From assembly GCF_000313135.1 (NCBI RefSeq), contig NW_004457643.1, positions 121,924 through 185,923 of the forward strand: DNA of 64,000 bases, written 5' to 3'. A model generated the notes under the pieces. The model did no database searches. It was not told the DNA's origin and saw only the letters and a program-made list of their open reading frames with translations. Of this stretch, positions 51,901-63,672 are shown piece after piece. The position numbers and the translations under genes were made by a program. Numbering within the stretch: position 1 is the first letter of the stretch; each line of letters opens with the position of its first letter. This DNA is from Acanthamoeba castellanii str. Neff (Eukaryota; Discosea; Longamoebia; Acanthamoebidae).

Positions 51901-54900
51901 AAGCTCATGCTGGTGCGTCCCTATACAAAATCGATCAACAATTCACTCACAATCTTCATCAAAAGCGGTTGGGGGAGCTCGTGATCAAACTAACTTTTAT
52001 TTATTTATTTGGTTGGTGGCACAGGTGGGCCAGGAGAATGTGGGCAAGTCGACCCTGCTGCGGGCCCTGCGCCATCACTCGTCGCCCAAGGTCGGCAAGG
52101 CGCCGCGCAAGATGATGTCCGAATCGCTCGACAAGGGCCAACAGGGGTACTGTCTCCCCCTTCTTGCAGCCCTTACATGGATGAATCATCTATCGACTCA
52201 CCGCCCCTGGCCATTTCGACTCCAGAAGCAACATATCGACCGACGGCATCGACATCTCGCAGTGGGTGCTTCCGGTGCGGGTGCCTGCAGACGACGGCGC
52301 CCCCGCCGAGGTCAAGGAGGTCACCCTCTCCGCGTGGGACTTTGCGGGTAAGACACACTCACACTTGACCGCATCGCCAGCATGAGGTGGGTGCAGTGTT
52401 AGTGACCACCTAATGATTATCAATTGACCCATGTGGATGCAGGCCAGGAGATCTACTACTCGACGCACCAGTTCTTCCTCTCTGAGCGTTCGCTGTACCT
52501 GTTCGTGTTCGACGTCTCCCAGCCCAATATGGAACAGTCCTCCCGCATCGAGTTCTGGTGCGCCGCCCTCGCTCCGCTCTTCCTTCGCTCTTTCTTCGTT
52601 CTTTCGCCCACGCGGGAGACGTCGCACGCGCTAATAATAAGAGTTCGCACTTTTTCCTTCAAATCCCTGGACAGGTTGCGTTCGATTCGAGCACGCGCCA
52701 AGAATGCGTCGGTGATCGTGGTGGGCACGCACATCGACGAGAAGATCTGCACCAACAACTACCTCGAGCTGCGCCGCCACTACGTCGAAGAGTTCTGCGC
52801 CTCGCGCTACCCCAACATCAGGGTACACCCGACGTCCATTTCCCCCCATTTCGCTTTCTTGTCGGCCGTTCCCTGAAAAATTTGTGTGGCGCTGGCTGGT
52901 GCACCACAGGGCATCACATTCGTGAGTTGTACGACGGGCAAGGGGCTGGACGTGCTGCAGGCCATGATCGAGGAGACCATCGTGGCGCAGGGCCACATCG
53001 GCGATGTGCTGCCCAAGTCCTACCTCCACCTCGAGAGCCTCATTCTCAACCACAAGACCAAGGGCAAGCGCACGTCGAGCATCGCCCACCAGCCGGCCCT
53101 GCTGCCCCCGCTGCCGCACCAGCCCCACCATCAGCCGCAGGCCCCGGGCTCTGGCGGTCCGCACGACAAGTCGTCTCCGAACGGGGTGCAGGTCCCCATC
53201 ATCTCCTACGAGGAATACAAGTCCATCGCTCGTACGTGTGTTGTGTGTGTGTGTGTGTGTGTCGTATCGTGTCGTGTGCGTGCGTGCGTGGTGATGTGTT
53301 TCATGCGTGCGTGTGAGCTGATGGACAATGGCTCTTTGATGTTATAGAGCTGTGTCTGATCGAGAATAAGGAGCTGGAGATCGCCACGACGCTTCTGCAC
53401 AATCTCGGCAGCATCATCTACTTCGGCGACGATGAAAAGCTGGCCGACGTGGTCATCCTTGACCCACAGTGGCTCACCAACGTGATGAGCTCCATCGTCA
53501 CCACCAAGCACAGCTACGTCTCCAGGCGAGAGGTACGCAGTATCATCTGTGGCGCGCGCGTTTGGGGTGTGCTGTAGGTGTGTTTGTTGGTGTGTGCGCT
53601 GACGTCGTCATGATCGTCAGGGCATTCTGCACCACTCCACGCTGCCTCTGCTGTGGCGCGAGCCGGACTTCCCCGCGTCGCTTCACGCCTTCATCCTGGC
53701 GCTGCTCAACCGGTTCGAGATTGCCTTCACCATGGACAACGTACACACTCGAGGGGCTGGTTCCGACAGCAACGACAAGGCCCTGGCCCGCAAGTCTCGC
53801 GACGAGACGAAGCCGAACGACGACGACGCCGACGATGCGGCCGAGTCCCAGATCACCGCCGGCGCCAGGATCGACTACAACGGCGTCAGTCTCATACCGT
53901 GCCTCCTCGCCGAAGAGCGGCCCAAGGACATGGACACCCTGTGGCCCAAGCGCAGGTATCTCTCGCCTCCGCTTTCGTTCTTTTTCTTTCTCTCCCCCCC
54001 CCCCTCAACCGACTCGCTCACCCCCGGATGGCCGCAGGCGCGGTGATGGCATTTCGGAGTTCGGGCGGGTGTACCGTTTCAATTTCGTGCCTGCGGGATT
54101 CTTCGGGCGCGTGATGGTGCGGCTCCTCAACTTTAAGCTCGAGAAGGCCAAGAAATACTGGCGCAACGGGTACATACCCCCTCAGCTCCTCTCGGCCCAG
54201 TCGTGTGTCGTGTGTCGTGTGTCTTGTGTCTTGTGCCGTGTGCCGTGTGCCGTGTGCCGTGTGCCGTGTTCGCTCACACCCGAATCCGTCTCCACTAAGG
54301 TTGCTTCTGCACAACCACCCGGAGAAGGTGTTGGTCGAGTTTCTGCCGTCGTCCAATCAGCTCAACATCACCATCCGCACGGTGAGCGATGACGAGCAGG
54401 CCTCGTCGGACAGCGAAGAGGAGAACCCCGCGGAGCGGGCACGGAACGCACGCGATCGACTGAGCCGACGCTTCGAGCTCCATAAGCAACGCAAGGGTAT
54501 ATAGGGTCACACTGGCACTACGCCGCCGAGTCATGATGACGAGTCGAGTAACGTGAGGTGTTTGGTGTGACGTGTGAGCAGAGAGCTTTCAAACGCTTTC
54601 GCTGCTGGTCTTCGCGGCGGTGGATGCGCTGATCAACGACTGGTACAGTCTGGATGTGCGCGTCCTCGTTCCGTGTGCGCACTGCGTCGACAACGAGATC
54701 TATCCGCCCTACTACTTCCCGTTCCAGGTACACACACACACAGCACACGCACGCGCGTGGCGTCACGTACTCACGCCTCACCCACGATCGTACAGGACTG
54801 TCAGAGCGCGCTGTTCAAGAGCAGCAGTGCCTACGCCACCTGCCTGCGGGACGCGCCGGCGCCGGTGCTGGGTACACGCCGGCCCCGTAACACTCACGCT

Positions 54901-57900
54901 GACAACCACCTCGACTGACTCCCACTCTTCCTGTGAATCAATGATACAGAGGCCGCTCCCGACACGCCAAGGCGTAACGTGAACTACGTGCGGCTGGACA
55001 AGCTCGTTCCGGACGTGGCGATGGTTCATCTGCAGGCGTCGCGCATCAAATTCACCGAGCTTCAGTTGGCCAACCTGGTCGGCAAAGGCAGCTTTGCCGA
55101 GGTAAACCACGTGACACACACGACACGACACACGCCACACATGGACTCATCAATACGGAAACGCGTCTCGTTGCGGTGCAGGTATATCGAGCGATCTGGC
55201 GAAAGCCGAAGAAAAAGAAGCGAAAGGAGAAGAACGAAGACGACGCGGAGGACAGCGAACTAGACGACTTCAGCGAGATGGAGGAGTCGGACACCGAAAC
55301 GGAGACCGACACCGAGACCGACACCGAGACCGACACCGAGGACGAGTCCGCGCAGCTTAAGGGCAAGCCGGAGGACTACGACGAGGAGACGGTCGCCGTG
55401 AAGAAGCTGATGTTCACCGAAGAGGAGGATCTCCCGCCGGAGGACACCGTCAGGGCCATCGAAGAGTTCAGGAATGAAGTGTGGATCATGAGGTACGAGC
55501 TGTGCCCCTTCGCCTGCGTGTGCGGTGGTGCGTGTGCGATTGGTGTATCGTGTCGCTCGTTCTCTGCGTGTGCGGTGGCGCGTGTGTTCTGATTTCGCGT
55601 TCTGTTGTACACAGTGGTGTGGTGCACCCCAACATTGTGCCCCTCAAAGGGTTCACCATGGAGCCCTGCTGCTGTATCGTGACGGAGTTCATGGAGGGCG
55701 GCAATCTATGGGACTTCATCAAGAGCGAAGCAAGCGGTATCTTTCACACGAACACACACGACACACGACACAACACGCTTCGCACGGCACACGAAGATAC
55801 GATGTCTCATCGACTTCGTCTCCGTGCAGAGACTGCGTTGACCTGGCCCTTGCGCCTGAAGATCGCCAAAGACGTGGCGAAGGGCATGACCTTCCTGCAC
55901 TCCATGAACCCGCCCATCATGCACCGCGACTTGAAGACGCCCAACATTATGGTATGGCTCGCCTTTCTCTTTTTCTGACAACACACACACATACACATAC
56001 ACGACACGACACGACACGACACGACACGACACGACACGACACGACATCCCTCGGCTTAACCGGTTTGTCAACTATGTGCAGTTGGCGGACATCTCTCCCC
56101 AGTCGAAGGTGGTCGCGAAGGTGATCGACTTCGGCGTGTCCTCCTCAGCCCTCTCGGCCGTGGGCCGCAAGGTCGACTGTCCCGGTACGTCCTCGCCCCT
56201 CTCTTTCCACGCCATTTCACCTTTTCACTTCGTGCCATACGTTGGTGTGTCGGCCGTGTGACGTGTGTGCCCTGTGTGTCGTGGTTGGTGATAGTGTGGC
56301 TGGCCCCGGAGATCATTCGTGGCAAGGACTACTCGGTGAAGAGCGGTACGCACGTACACTGGTCTCAGCCTCGGTCATCGCACCTTATTTCGCTTACGGC
56401 AATGTGTGGCGTGCGCGCGTAGACGTGTATTCGTTCGGAGTGATTCTCTACGAGCTGCTGGTGCGGCACCGCTATTTCGCCGAGGACCTTTGGATGAGCA
56501 AGCTCGAGACCAAGATCATCGGCGGCGTCCGCCCCGCTCTCCCCGATGAGTGCTTGCCCGAGTACCGGTACCAATCCCCAGCCCTCCCACGACGACACAC
56601 AAGACACACACGACACACGCATGTCGACATGCGACCCCAATCGACTGATCACACGCCGGCCCAACTCGCCGCAGGGAGCTGATCGTCGAGTGCTGGCAGC
56701 CGGACGCCAGAAAGCGCCCCTCGTTCAAGCAGGTGCTGGCCAAGCTGCAGGCCGCTCTCGCGCGCCACTACCCCCACGACGCCGCCTACGATGCTGTCGA
56801 GGTCGAAGTCGAGGTCGAGGCGGTCCCCGACGACCAGAAGCAGAAAGAGACGCCTACCGAGCCGGAGCCGCCATCAATCGACCCACCCGCGCCGACCGAG
56901 CCTTTGGCGGTCGTGTCTGCGCCCGAGCCTTTGGTGGTCGTGTCTGCGCCCGAGCCGGAGCCGCCATCAATCGACCCGCCCGCACCGCAGGACGGCGTAG
57001 TCGCCGACGTCGCCCCGGCCGAACAGTCGGCCGCCACGCAGAACGGGGAGCCAGTGCCGGGTGTGGACTCGGTGGCAACGGACGCGTCGAGCCTGCGCCA
57101 TGAGGCGCTGCTCTCGGCGGCCGTCGAACAGCAAAGCGCCCACGAGCGGGCAGGCAAGCGGCGTTCGCAGCACGAGGCGCGGGCGTCTTGCCAGATCAAG
57201 CGGCGGTCGGCGCGGTACTCGTGCAGTGTGCAGCGCCGCAAGGCCGCCAAGAAGGAGGACGAGGCCGAGCGCTACCACCAGAACATCCGCCTGGACAACC
57301 TCGCCGCCAAGTTCACCCAGTGGCAGAGCAAGGTGCGCGCCTGCAAGCGGACCGCCGTCGAGCTCAGCCACTCGCCCAAGCCCGAAGCCGGAGGAGCCCA
57401 GCCCCAGCCCCAGCTAAAGCCCAAGGCCCAGCCTCAGTCGCCAGTCGCCGCCACCGCCGCCTCTGCGTCGAGAGCACAGCGACAAGGTGCGGACGAGAAC
57501 GGTGGTGAAGATGGTGATCAGCTGCAGCCCGCGCTGGGACGACTGTCGTCGGAGGCGCCTCGCCGCTTGACGATGGGCGAGAAGGGGAACGGCGGCGCGG
57601 AAGACCAGTTGCCGCGGCCGCAAGTCCCATCGCCGGCGTCGCCGCGGGCAAAAAAGAGCGAAGCGACGACGACGACGACGACGACGGCCGCCTCCCTCGA
57701 AGAGGCAGAAGAGCGAAGCCTCGACGAGGCAAGTGGCGAGCCCGCGGAGATGGAGATGAAGGTCGTCGTGAAGGCCGAGGTGGTGGTGAAGGAGAGGCGC
57801 AAGGACATGGAGTGGAAGGAGGGCAACATCGCCCGGAAGCCCAGCCGCGAGATGCCGGCGATCGTGGTGGTGGGCGACGAGACGACGCCGCCTGCCACCT

Positions 57901-58974
57901 CCGGAGCGGAGCAGCCGCAGCCGTCGCTCGAGCAGGCCGCGGACCAGTCGGCCGAGCGGGGCAGCATCAGCGAGACGAGCGACTCGCGCACGAGCATCAG
58001 CTACGGGGACTACGACGACGAGGGCTCCTCGCTGCGCACCGAGGAGAGCGAAGACGACGACAGCGACATCTTCGAAATGGAGGAGGTCGAAAGCCCGCGC
58101 ACCGAACTCGTGTCCCCCAGATCCGCGTCCTGCGCAGCTCTTTCATCGTCGTCGTCGTCGTGGCTGTCGCCTTCGGTGCCGTTGTCATTGTCGACGTCGT
58201 CGGCCAGCGCTGCCGCCGAGGACGACGAGCGGCTGCGGCGGAAGCTCAGGGAGATCGAGGAGCGGCGGCAGCGGGTGCACGAACTGGTCAAGAAGCGGGA
58301 GAAGGCGGCCAGCACCGAGCGGCTGGGCGTGGCCGCCGGTGGTGCAAGCCCGGCGCGCCAGGGCAAGCGTATCAAGCGACGGAGTCAGTCGGCCGAGGAC
58401 CTGGCGCAGCGGCGGGAGCGGGAGCAGACGGAAAAGGAGCAGCGCGCCCTGCGTCGGGCGGAGGAGCGGGCCAGGGAGATGCTCGAACGGCAGCGGCTGC
58501 TCCAACAGCTGGCCGGCCAGACGAAGAGCGCCACTCACCACGACAACGACGACGGCGAGAACGAAAACGAAAACGAAAACGACGAGAACGATCACGGCAG
58601 CGAAGACGAAAGCGAGAACAACGTCAAGAAGACGAACAAGAAGGGAGAGAAGACCAAGACCACGCCGCAGGAGGAGGAGAAGGACGAGGACGAGGAGGCC
58701 GTGCCGCAGCGGCGATTCGGGCACAGGAAGCAGCTCTCGTTCGGCATTGGGTTTGGGCCGAGCTCGCTGGAGCGCGTGCACTCGTGGACGGTACGCTGCC
58801 CATCGCATTGCCCACAATCACACACGAGAGCTCATACACACGCCCCGCGGTTATTGTTTGGGGCGGACAAACAAACAGAAGGCGAGCCCGGTTGGGTCGC
58901 ACCGAGGGAGCCTGCCCAGCACGCCCGAGCCGGAGCTCTGCCCCGCCCAACGACGCAGCGTGCCCGAGTCATGA
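47364..58974 (+). CDS. ROCO kinase, GRAM-myotubularin-LRR-Roc-COR-kinase (Pats1-like)
   Basis: About 37 exons, about 2,750 residues. ATG 47364 ([20 protein letters not shown]). Order: GRAM-like PH (47670-48190); myotubularin domain (48190-50410: [47 protein letters not shown]) whose CSDGWDR active loop is replaced by TDEPLVVRG; about 12 leucine-rich repeats (50480-51740); Roc GTPase (G1 [20 protein letters not shown]; 51900-53060); COR (53340-54720); kinase ([11 protein letters not shown] at about 55080, [23 protein letters not shown]; to about 56760); then a 730-residue acidic, repeat and coiled-coil tail to TGA 58974. The layout matches Dictyostelium Pats1 (cytokinesis), except that I see no WD40 repeats. 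The exon 50233-50242/50335 join is in phase, so the phosphatase-like and LRR parts belong together. Confidence 0.88.
48456..48545. repeat. (CA)n/(GA)n repeat in a ROCO intron
   Basis: CACACAC blocks spaced by extra C residues, followed by AGAGAGAGAG, in the intron between 48424 and 48569. Confidence 0.9.
48831..48905. repeat. (CAT)n repeat in a ROCO intron
   Basis: ATC/CAT trinucleotide run with CATC interruptions. It ends directly at the TCAG acceptor. Confidence 0.9.
55998..56046. repeat. (ACGAC)n pentanucleotide array in a ROCO intron
   Basis: Nine to ten perfect CACGA units in the intron after [10 protein letters not shown], preceded by a CA tract. Confidence 0.93.
56861..56990 (+). repeat. 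In-frame coding duplications in the ROCO tail
   Basis: [11 protein letters not shown] is encoded twice (about 56861-56892 and 56956-56987), and EPL(A/V)VVSAP is encoded twice between them. The copies are nearly identical at the DNA level, which indicates recent tandem duplication. Confidence 0.85.
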
Positions 58975-59159
58975 CATGCCCCAGCCCACCGTCGGTCCCA
59001 AAAGCGCAAGGCCGCGTCAAAAAACAGCACAGGCCATTTCCATTTTAGGGTCTTTGGGGCACAAAAGGTAAGCCAAACTCTGTGCGCCAACAGCACAAAC
59101 ACAACGACACTCGATCGAGTGCGTCAAGCAAAGAAGAAATCGAAGCGAGAGGAAGAAAG

Positions 59160-61890
59160 ATGGAGCGTCCGACAAGGAGGGGGTCGCGGGCGCATTCGGA
59201 TGCGAAGCCCAACTACGAGGAGGTGATCGGCGAGTTCACCCCCGCCCCCTTGTCCGTGTCGCTGGGGGCGTCGACCACGGCGCTGATACACTCGCGGGTC
59301 GGTCTGCGCAGATCGTCAGGCGGTGTTCCGCCGATCAGCAGGAGCGACGAGGGCCGAGTACTGCGGGAGGAGGAGGGGGGCACGACACGGGACGAGGGGG
59401 TGGACGTGGTCGAGAAGCTCACCATCGCCCTCATGGGCGGGGGCGCCACGGGCAAATCGTCCCTCATCGTCCGCATGCTACACGATCGATTCGAGGAGGT
59501 GGAGGACAACGACCCCACCCTCCTCGACGAATACGAGCTCCCCTACCACTTCGAAAACCGCACATGTACCCCCCCTCACCATCATATCTTTTAAAAAAAT
59601 AAGTAAAAAGAAGAAGAATAAGAATAATAAGAAGACTAACCTGAAGTGAATTTTCGAACACCACTCCCTACAGACAGCTTGACCCTCCTCGATACGGGTA
59701 CTTTTACTCCTTGCAATGGTCAATTCTTGCTCTTCAGGTCCAACAGTGTACCGTATCTTTCTGTTCGCAGCGGGACAAGAACAGTTTAGTGAACAGAGAC
59801 TGGACGCTGTGAAAGCCGCCAAGGGATTCCTTCTCGTGTACGACGTGACGCAACGGTACCATCGCCTCATCTTACCTGTCCGAAGTAACCGCGTTGGTGT
59901 TCTGATGGAGAGCTGGAATCCGTCACCAACCAGGCTGTCGTTTGAGGAGGTGGAGGTGTTCATGAACGATCTGTGTCGGGCGCGGCTAAAGGACACGCGC
60001 GACATGCCCATCGTCATCGTGGGCAACAAGGGCGACGTGCCCGACGAACTGCGACAGGTCCCCAAGACCCAGGCCGTCAAATTCGCCGAGGACAATGGCT
60101 GTCCGCTCATTGGTACCCCACCACACTACACTACAAGTGTTAGCGAAGGTGCACCAACCACATCAATGTCCATCCATCACAGAAACGAGCGCCAAGTCGG
60201 GGCGGAATGTACATAAGGTGCTGGAGAAGCTGCTGCAGGAGATCACCTACTATCATACCAAAGCCCTGCGGGGCATCATGTACAAGATGAAGGGCGTCTA
60301 CACCACGCCCTCGATTAGAATCAAAGGTCTCCCCGCATCCCAACACATCGAGAGATGATGTGAAAAGAGTTAGTTTCTGATGATTATTATTAACATTATT
60401 AATGTTTGGCTGGTCTGCAATGTGTGATGGTGCAGGGAAGCCGGGGTGGACCAAGTACCACGTGTTGCTGGACCGGGAGAACTTCTCGTGGTTCCCCAGC
60501 AAGAACAAGCACAAGCCACGAGGCTTCATACCACTCTCCACCATCGTCGGCGCACGGTACACTCTCACACGACACACGCACACACGACACACAACACACA
60601 CGCACGCACACACACACCCCACTGAAGCACACGGCACAACGTTGATTAGGGAAGCGGAGAAGGAGACGCAGCGGAACAACTCGCTGCTGATCAAGTCGCT
60701 GCACACATACTTCTTTTACACTGAAACGGGTACTGTACCGGTCCTGATCCGCGAACGCGGCGAAAGGCGCGCAAACTGCTGACCAGGCATGTGGTGCGCG
60801 CTCTCTTTGGCTGTGTGCAGAAGAGGCACGGGACATGTGGGTCAATGAGATTCGAATCCACGCCTCCAAGGCGCAGTCCGACCGAGAGATTGGTGAGTGA
60901 CGCACCACCAACAGCTGCTGTGCCGGGTGTGTTGTGTGCAGACAGAATCTGAGTGGTGGTGTTGCGCAACGTACCAGGGAGCGGAGACGAGATCGTGCGA
61001 ACGATGGACGGCGTGCTGGTGGAGGAGGAGATCAACTTCGACCACGACGCGCTCAAGGAACTCGGACACGAGCTCCGGCAAGTCAGGTAAGAGGGCTACA
61101 CCTCCCAGCATCAGCCATCTGACATTTTTGTGACTTTGGCGGCGTGGTCGGTGTCTCTCCCTGCAGGGCCGTGCGGACCTACAAGAGCAGAGTGGGGAGC
61201 GAGCTGAGCTTCAACAAGGGGAACGTGATCACGGTGCTGAAGGTGGAGGGCGACCGGTACAAGGGCGTGCTGGGCCGACGGAAGGGCTGGTTCCCGCGGA
61301 GCCACGTGCAGGACGAGGGGTCAGGGAGTGGGAGCCTGACTTCCTCCGCCGCCGGCGGCGGCGGCAGCGGCGACAGCGGCGACACGGGGGAGGGCCAGCC
61401 GGTAGCCGAACTGCTCAACGGCAGCGGCAACGGCATCCAGCTGTCCTTTGGGGCGACCGGGTGCAAGTCGTCAACGACCGAGAACGAGTGGTCGCTCTCG
61501 GCCTCGACTGAGGAGCCCGGCTCGGAAGACGGAGGCGACGGTAGCGGCGGCGGAGTGCTGAGCGGCAGCGGCAGCAGCAGCGGCTCACAGGCGGTGATCG
61601 AGCCGATGAGCACACCGGTCGTGAGCTTGCCGCTGACGGTGCGGAAGGGGAGCGGCATTCGCGGCCTGCTTCTGTTGGTGGACGACACGTCGGGCGGGTC
61701 GAAGACGGGCTCGGGCGAGGAGCGGACGCTGCGGAAGAAGGGCAGCCGGCTGCGGGACAAGCTGCTGGGCGGCAGCAGCAGTGCTGTCTCGCCGCTCGAG
61801 AACGGATCTGATAAGAAGGCCAGGACGAGCGAGAAGGAGAAGGAGAAAGAGAAGGAGAAGGAGAGCAGCAGCAAGAAGACAAAGGAATGA
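59160..61890 (+). CDS. Ras-like GTPase fused to PH and SH3 domains
   Basis: ATG at 59160 (MERPTRRGSRAHSDAKPNYE), about 90 disordered residues, then a Ras-type GTPase: GGGATGKSS (about 59439-59465), NDPTLLDEYELPY, LLDTAGQEQFSEQR (across an intron), VGNKGD (about 60018-60035), ETSAKSG. A PH domain follows (about 60430-60890: KPGWTKYHVLLDRENFSWF, then LHTYFFYTETEEARDMWVNE) and an SH3 domain (about 61168-61312: VRTYKSRVGSELSFNKGNVI, GRRKGWFPRSHV). The tail is Gly/Ser-rich and ends in Lys/Glu repeats, TGA 61890. There is no CaaX box, so membrane contact would come from the PH domain. Phase is kept at 59566/59674, 59698/59771 and 60110/60181. About 690 residues. All GTPase motifs are intact. I know no standard family with this order. 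Confidence 0.85.
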
Positions 61891-62176
61891 GAAGGAGGAA
61901 GACATCAGACGAGCTGATGGTATGTTCTGCACATTGGCCTGAATAGAGTTGTTAGTAGTTGCAAAGCCAGGGTAGAGCGAGATATGGTTATCCATCGAGT
62001 GTGAACGGGTTTTTACTTCCACCTTGGTGCGGTGAAGAGGCGCGCCAACGCGAACAAAGAGAGTCATTACAAGAGAGAGATTCCATTGATGTGGGATGAT
62101 GGAATCAAGAAGCAAAATTCGTATAGCGCGGTGCGTAGAGGGAGGTTGCAGGGAGAAAGGAAATGGAGAAAGAGGA
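61891..62176. other. Intergenic region between convergent genes
   Basis: 286 bp between the stop of the Ras-PH-SH3 gene and the stop of BUD31. A/G-rich with no repeat. A TTGTAGTAG-like stretch is the only AT-rich part. Confidence 0.4.
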
Positions 62177-62617
62177 CTAGCTACCACTGGCGCAGCCACG
62201 GCAGCCACAGTGCAGGCATTCGACGATCTTGCCCTCTTCGAGCTTGTCCGCGGGAACGCGACAGATGCACGTGCTGCCGAAGTTGTGATCGCGCGTTTGG
62301 ATGCATCGCAGGCAGCACAATCGCTCGTATCCCGCCTTCTTCCATTTGGCGATGAGGGCGGCATCGGCGTACTTCTCCTTGAGGCACCAATCGTAGAGCT
62401 CGCGCGAGATCTTCTTCTTCCTGTAGTGCATGTCGAAGATGTATCGACTGCGCTGGTGATGCAGACGGAAGATGGGCCACACCGATTCAGCCTTTCGCTT
62501 GCCCTCATGGGGATCGTTCTCGGCGTCCTTCATCTTCTGAGCCAGCTCATTCAGCGTGGGCTCGATAAGCTCCCATCCCTCCGGCGGTTGCTTCTTCGAC
62601 GTTCGCACCTTCGGCAT
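62177..62617 (-). CDS. BUD31: BUD31/G10 spliceosome protein
   Basis: Core component of the activated spliceosome (retention-and-splicing neighbourhood, contacts U2/U6). ATG at 62617 and a single uninterrupted exon of 146 codons, near the family's usual length. [60 protein letters not shown] and the final zinc-binding cysteines ([21 protein letters not shown]) match the family almost throughout. It is notable as an intronless gene among intron-rich neighbours. Confidence 0.97.
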   Translation of the reverse strand: MPKVRTSKKQPPEGWELIEPTLNELAQKMKDAENDPHEGKRKAESVWPIFRLHHQRSRYIFDMHYRKKKISRELYDWCLKEKYADAALIAKWKKAGYERLCCLRCIQTRDHNFGSTCICRVPADKLEEGKIVECLHCGCRGCASGS

Positions 62618-62991
62618 CCTTTGTGTTCTCTTCTTTGTGATCAATGCGATTTGTTTCCAATCGTTCTCGCGACCAATTCGCAACTTTTCTCGCTTTGCCC
62701 CAAAAAACATAGAAATAAAAATAAAAAACTACACGCGCAGCAGCGGCGAGCGCAACGTGTCCGGGACGTTGGAAGCGACACATGTGCAAGCACTCTTGGC
62801 CAAGAGTCGGACGTCACTGCGAAGGTGCGCAGAGCAGAGAGGGTCGCTCGAAGTTGCCAGTGAGTTGGTAGCAGAGGACGGGGCTCTGCACTTTGGCGCC
62901 ACTTCCCGACTCCGAATGTCCGCAGATATTGAGGCAACAGCGGCGAGTTCATCGTTGCTTCAATTGATCGAATTGCATTGAAGGAGCGAAG
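62618..62991. promoter_or_regulatory. Divergent promoter region (BUD31 / ERF4-like)
   Basis: 374 bp between head-to-head starts. An AT-rich AATAAAAATAAAAAAC stretch lies at about 62713-62728, near BUD31. Confidence 0.4.
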
Positions 62992-63672
62992 ATGGCGACT
63001 ATCATCGTGCGGCGACCCCGGCGGGAACGCATGGAACAGCAGGTGCCAGAGGAAGTGGTTATGTCGCGCGATGAAATGCCCAAGCTGGGAGCATTCGATC
63101 CGACGTTCCCTTCCGAACTCGAGGGCCTCATCCCGCCCGAGGAGTGGGCACAAATCATCGATCGATTGGATGAGTACTGGATTCCCTTCTTCAAGCGCGA
63201 GCAGGAGATCGAAAGCTGTTCGATGTGCCTCTGTTGCTGCTGCTGCTGTACCCTCGGCCTCTCCCTGTTCGCCATGTGCTGCTATTCCTCGTGCGCCGGC
63301 CGAAAGCTAGACAAGAGGAAGATCAATGGGCGGCGTCAGATGAAGGCCTACTTCGAGGAGGAGCTGAACCCGAAGTACTCCGCCCAGGGTGTGCGATTCG
63401 CCGTCGCCCCCACCATCAAGACCTTCTACGTCGAGATTCGAATCGATAAGCCGGGCACTGCAGGCAACGACAATCGACCTCGGGCTGAGTCCACCACAGA
63501 TGAGGAAAAGGAGGGCGAGCCCCTGCTTCGGCGAGCGAAGGAGGATTCCGCCAGCCACAACGGTGGTGCGTCATCTGCGGCCCAGTCCTCGACCCCCGCC
63601 CCCGTGTACGGAACACAACCAGCCGATATCGACATCGACTCCGCAGCCGACGGTCTCGACGGCCTCGACTAA
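62992..63672 (+). CDS. ERF4/GOLGA7-like palmitoyltransferase accessory protein
   Basis: Single exon of 226 codons, ATG 62992 (MATIIVRRPRRERMEQQVPE), TAA 63670-63672. FDPTFPSELEGLIPPEEW followed by a cysteine-rich hydrophobic hairpin and a final GVRFAVAPTIKTFYVEIRID matches the general layout of ERF4/Golgin-A7 proteins, which partner DHHC palmitoyl transferases at the ER/Golgi. The central segment holds six consecutive Cys and five further Cys nearby (about 63218-63300), so it is itself probably palmitoylated. The tail is acidic (DIDIDSAADGLDGLD). The family call rests on short matches and is moderate. Confidence 0.6.
   Translation: MATIIVRRPRRERMEQQVPEEVVMSRDEMPKLGAFDPTFPSELEGLIPPEEWAQIIDRLDEYWIPFFKREQEIESCSMCLCCCCCCTLGLSLFAMCCYSSCAGRKLDKRKINGRRQMKAYFEEELNPKYSAQGVRFAVAPTIKTFYVEIRIDKPGTAGNDNRPRAESTTDEEKEGEPLLRRAKEDSASHNGGASSAAQSSTPAPVYGTQPADIDIDSAADGLDGLD

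Noticed and set aside
57812..59071. 419-codon alternative frame over the ROCO tail
   Set aside because: Off-frame translation of GC-rich repeats (Arg/Gly/Ala-rich). The main frame continues directly from the kinase exon and ends properly at 58974.
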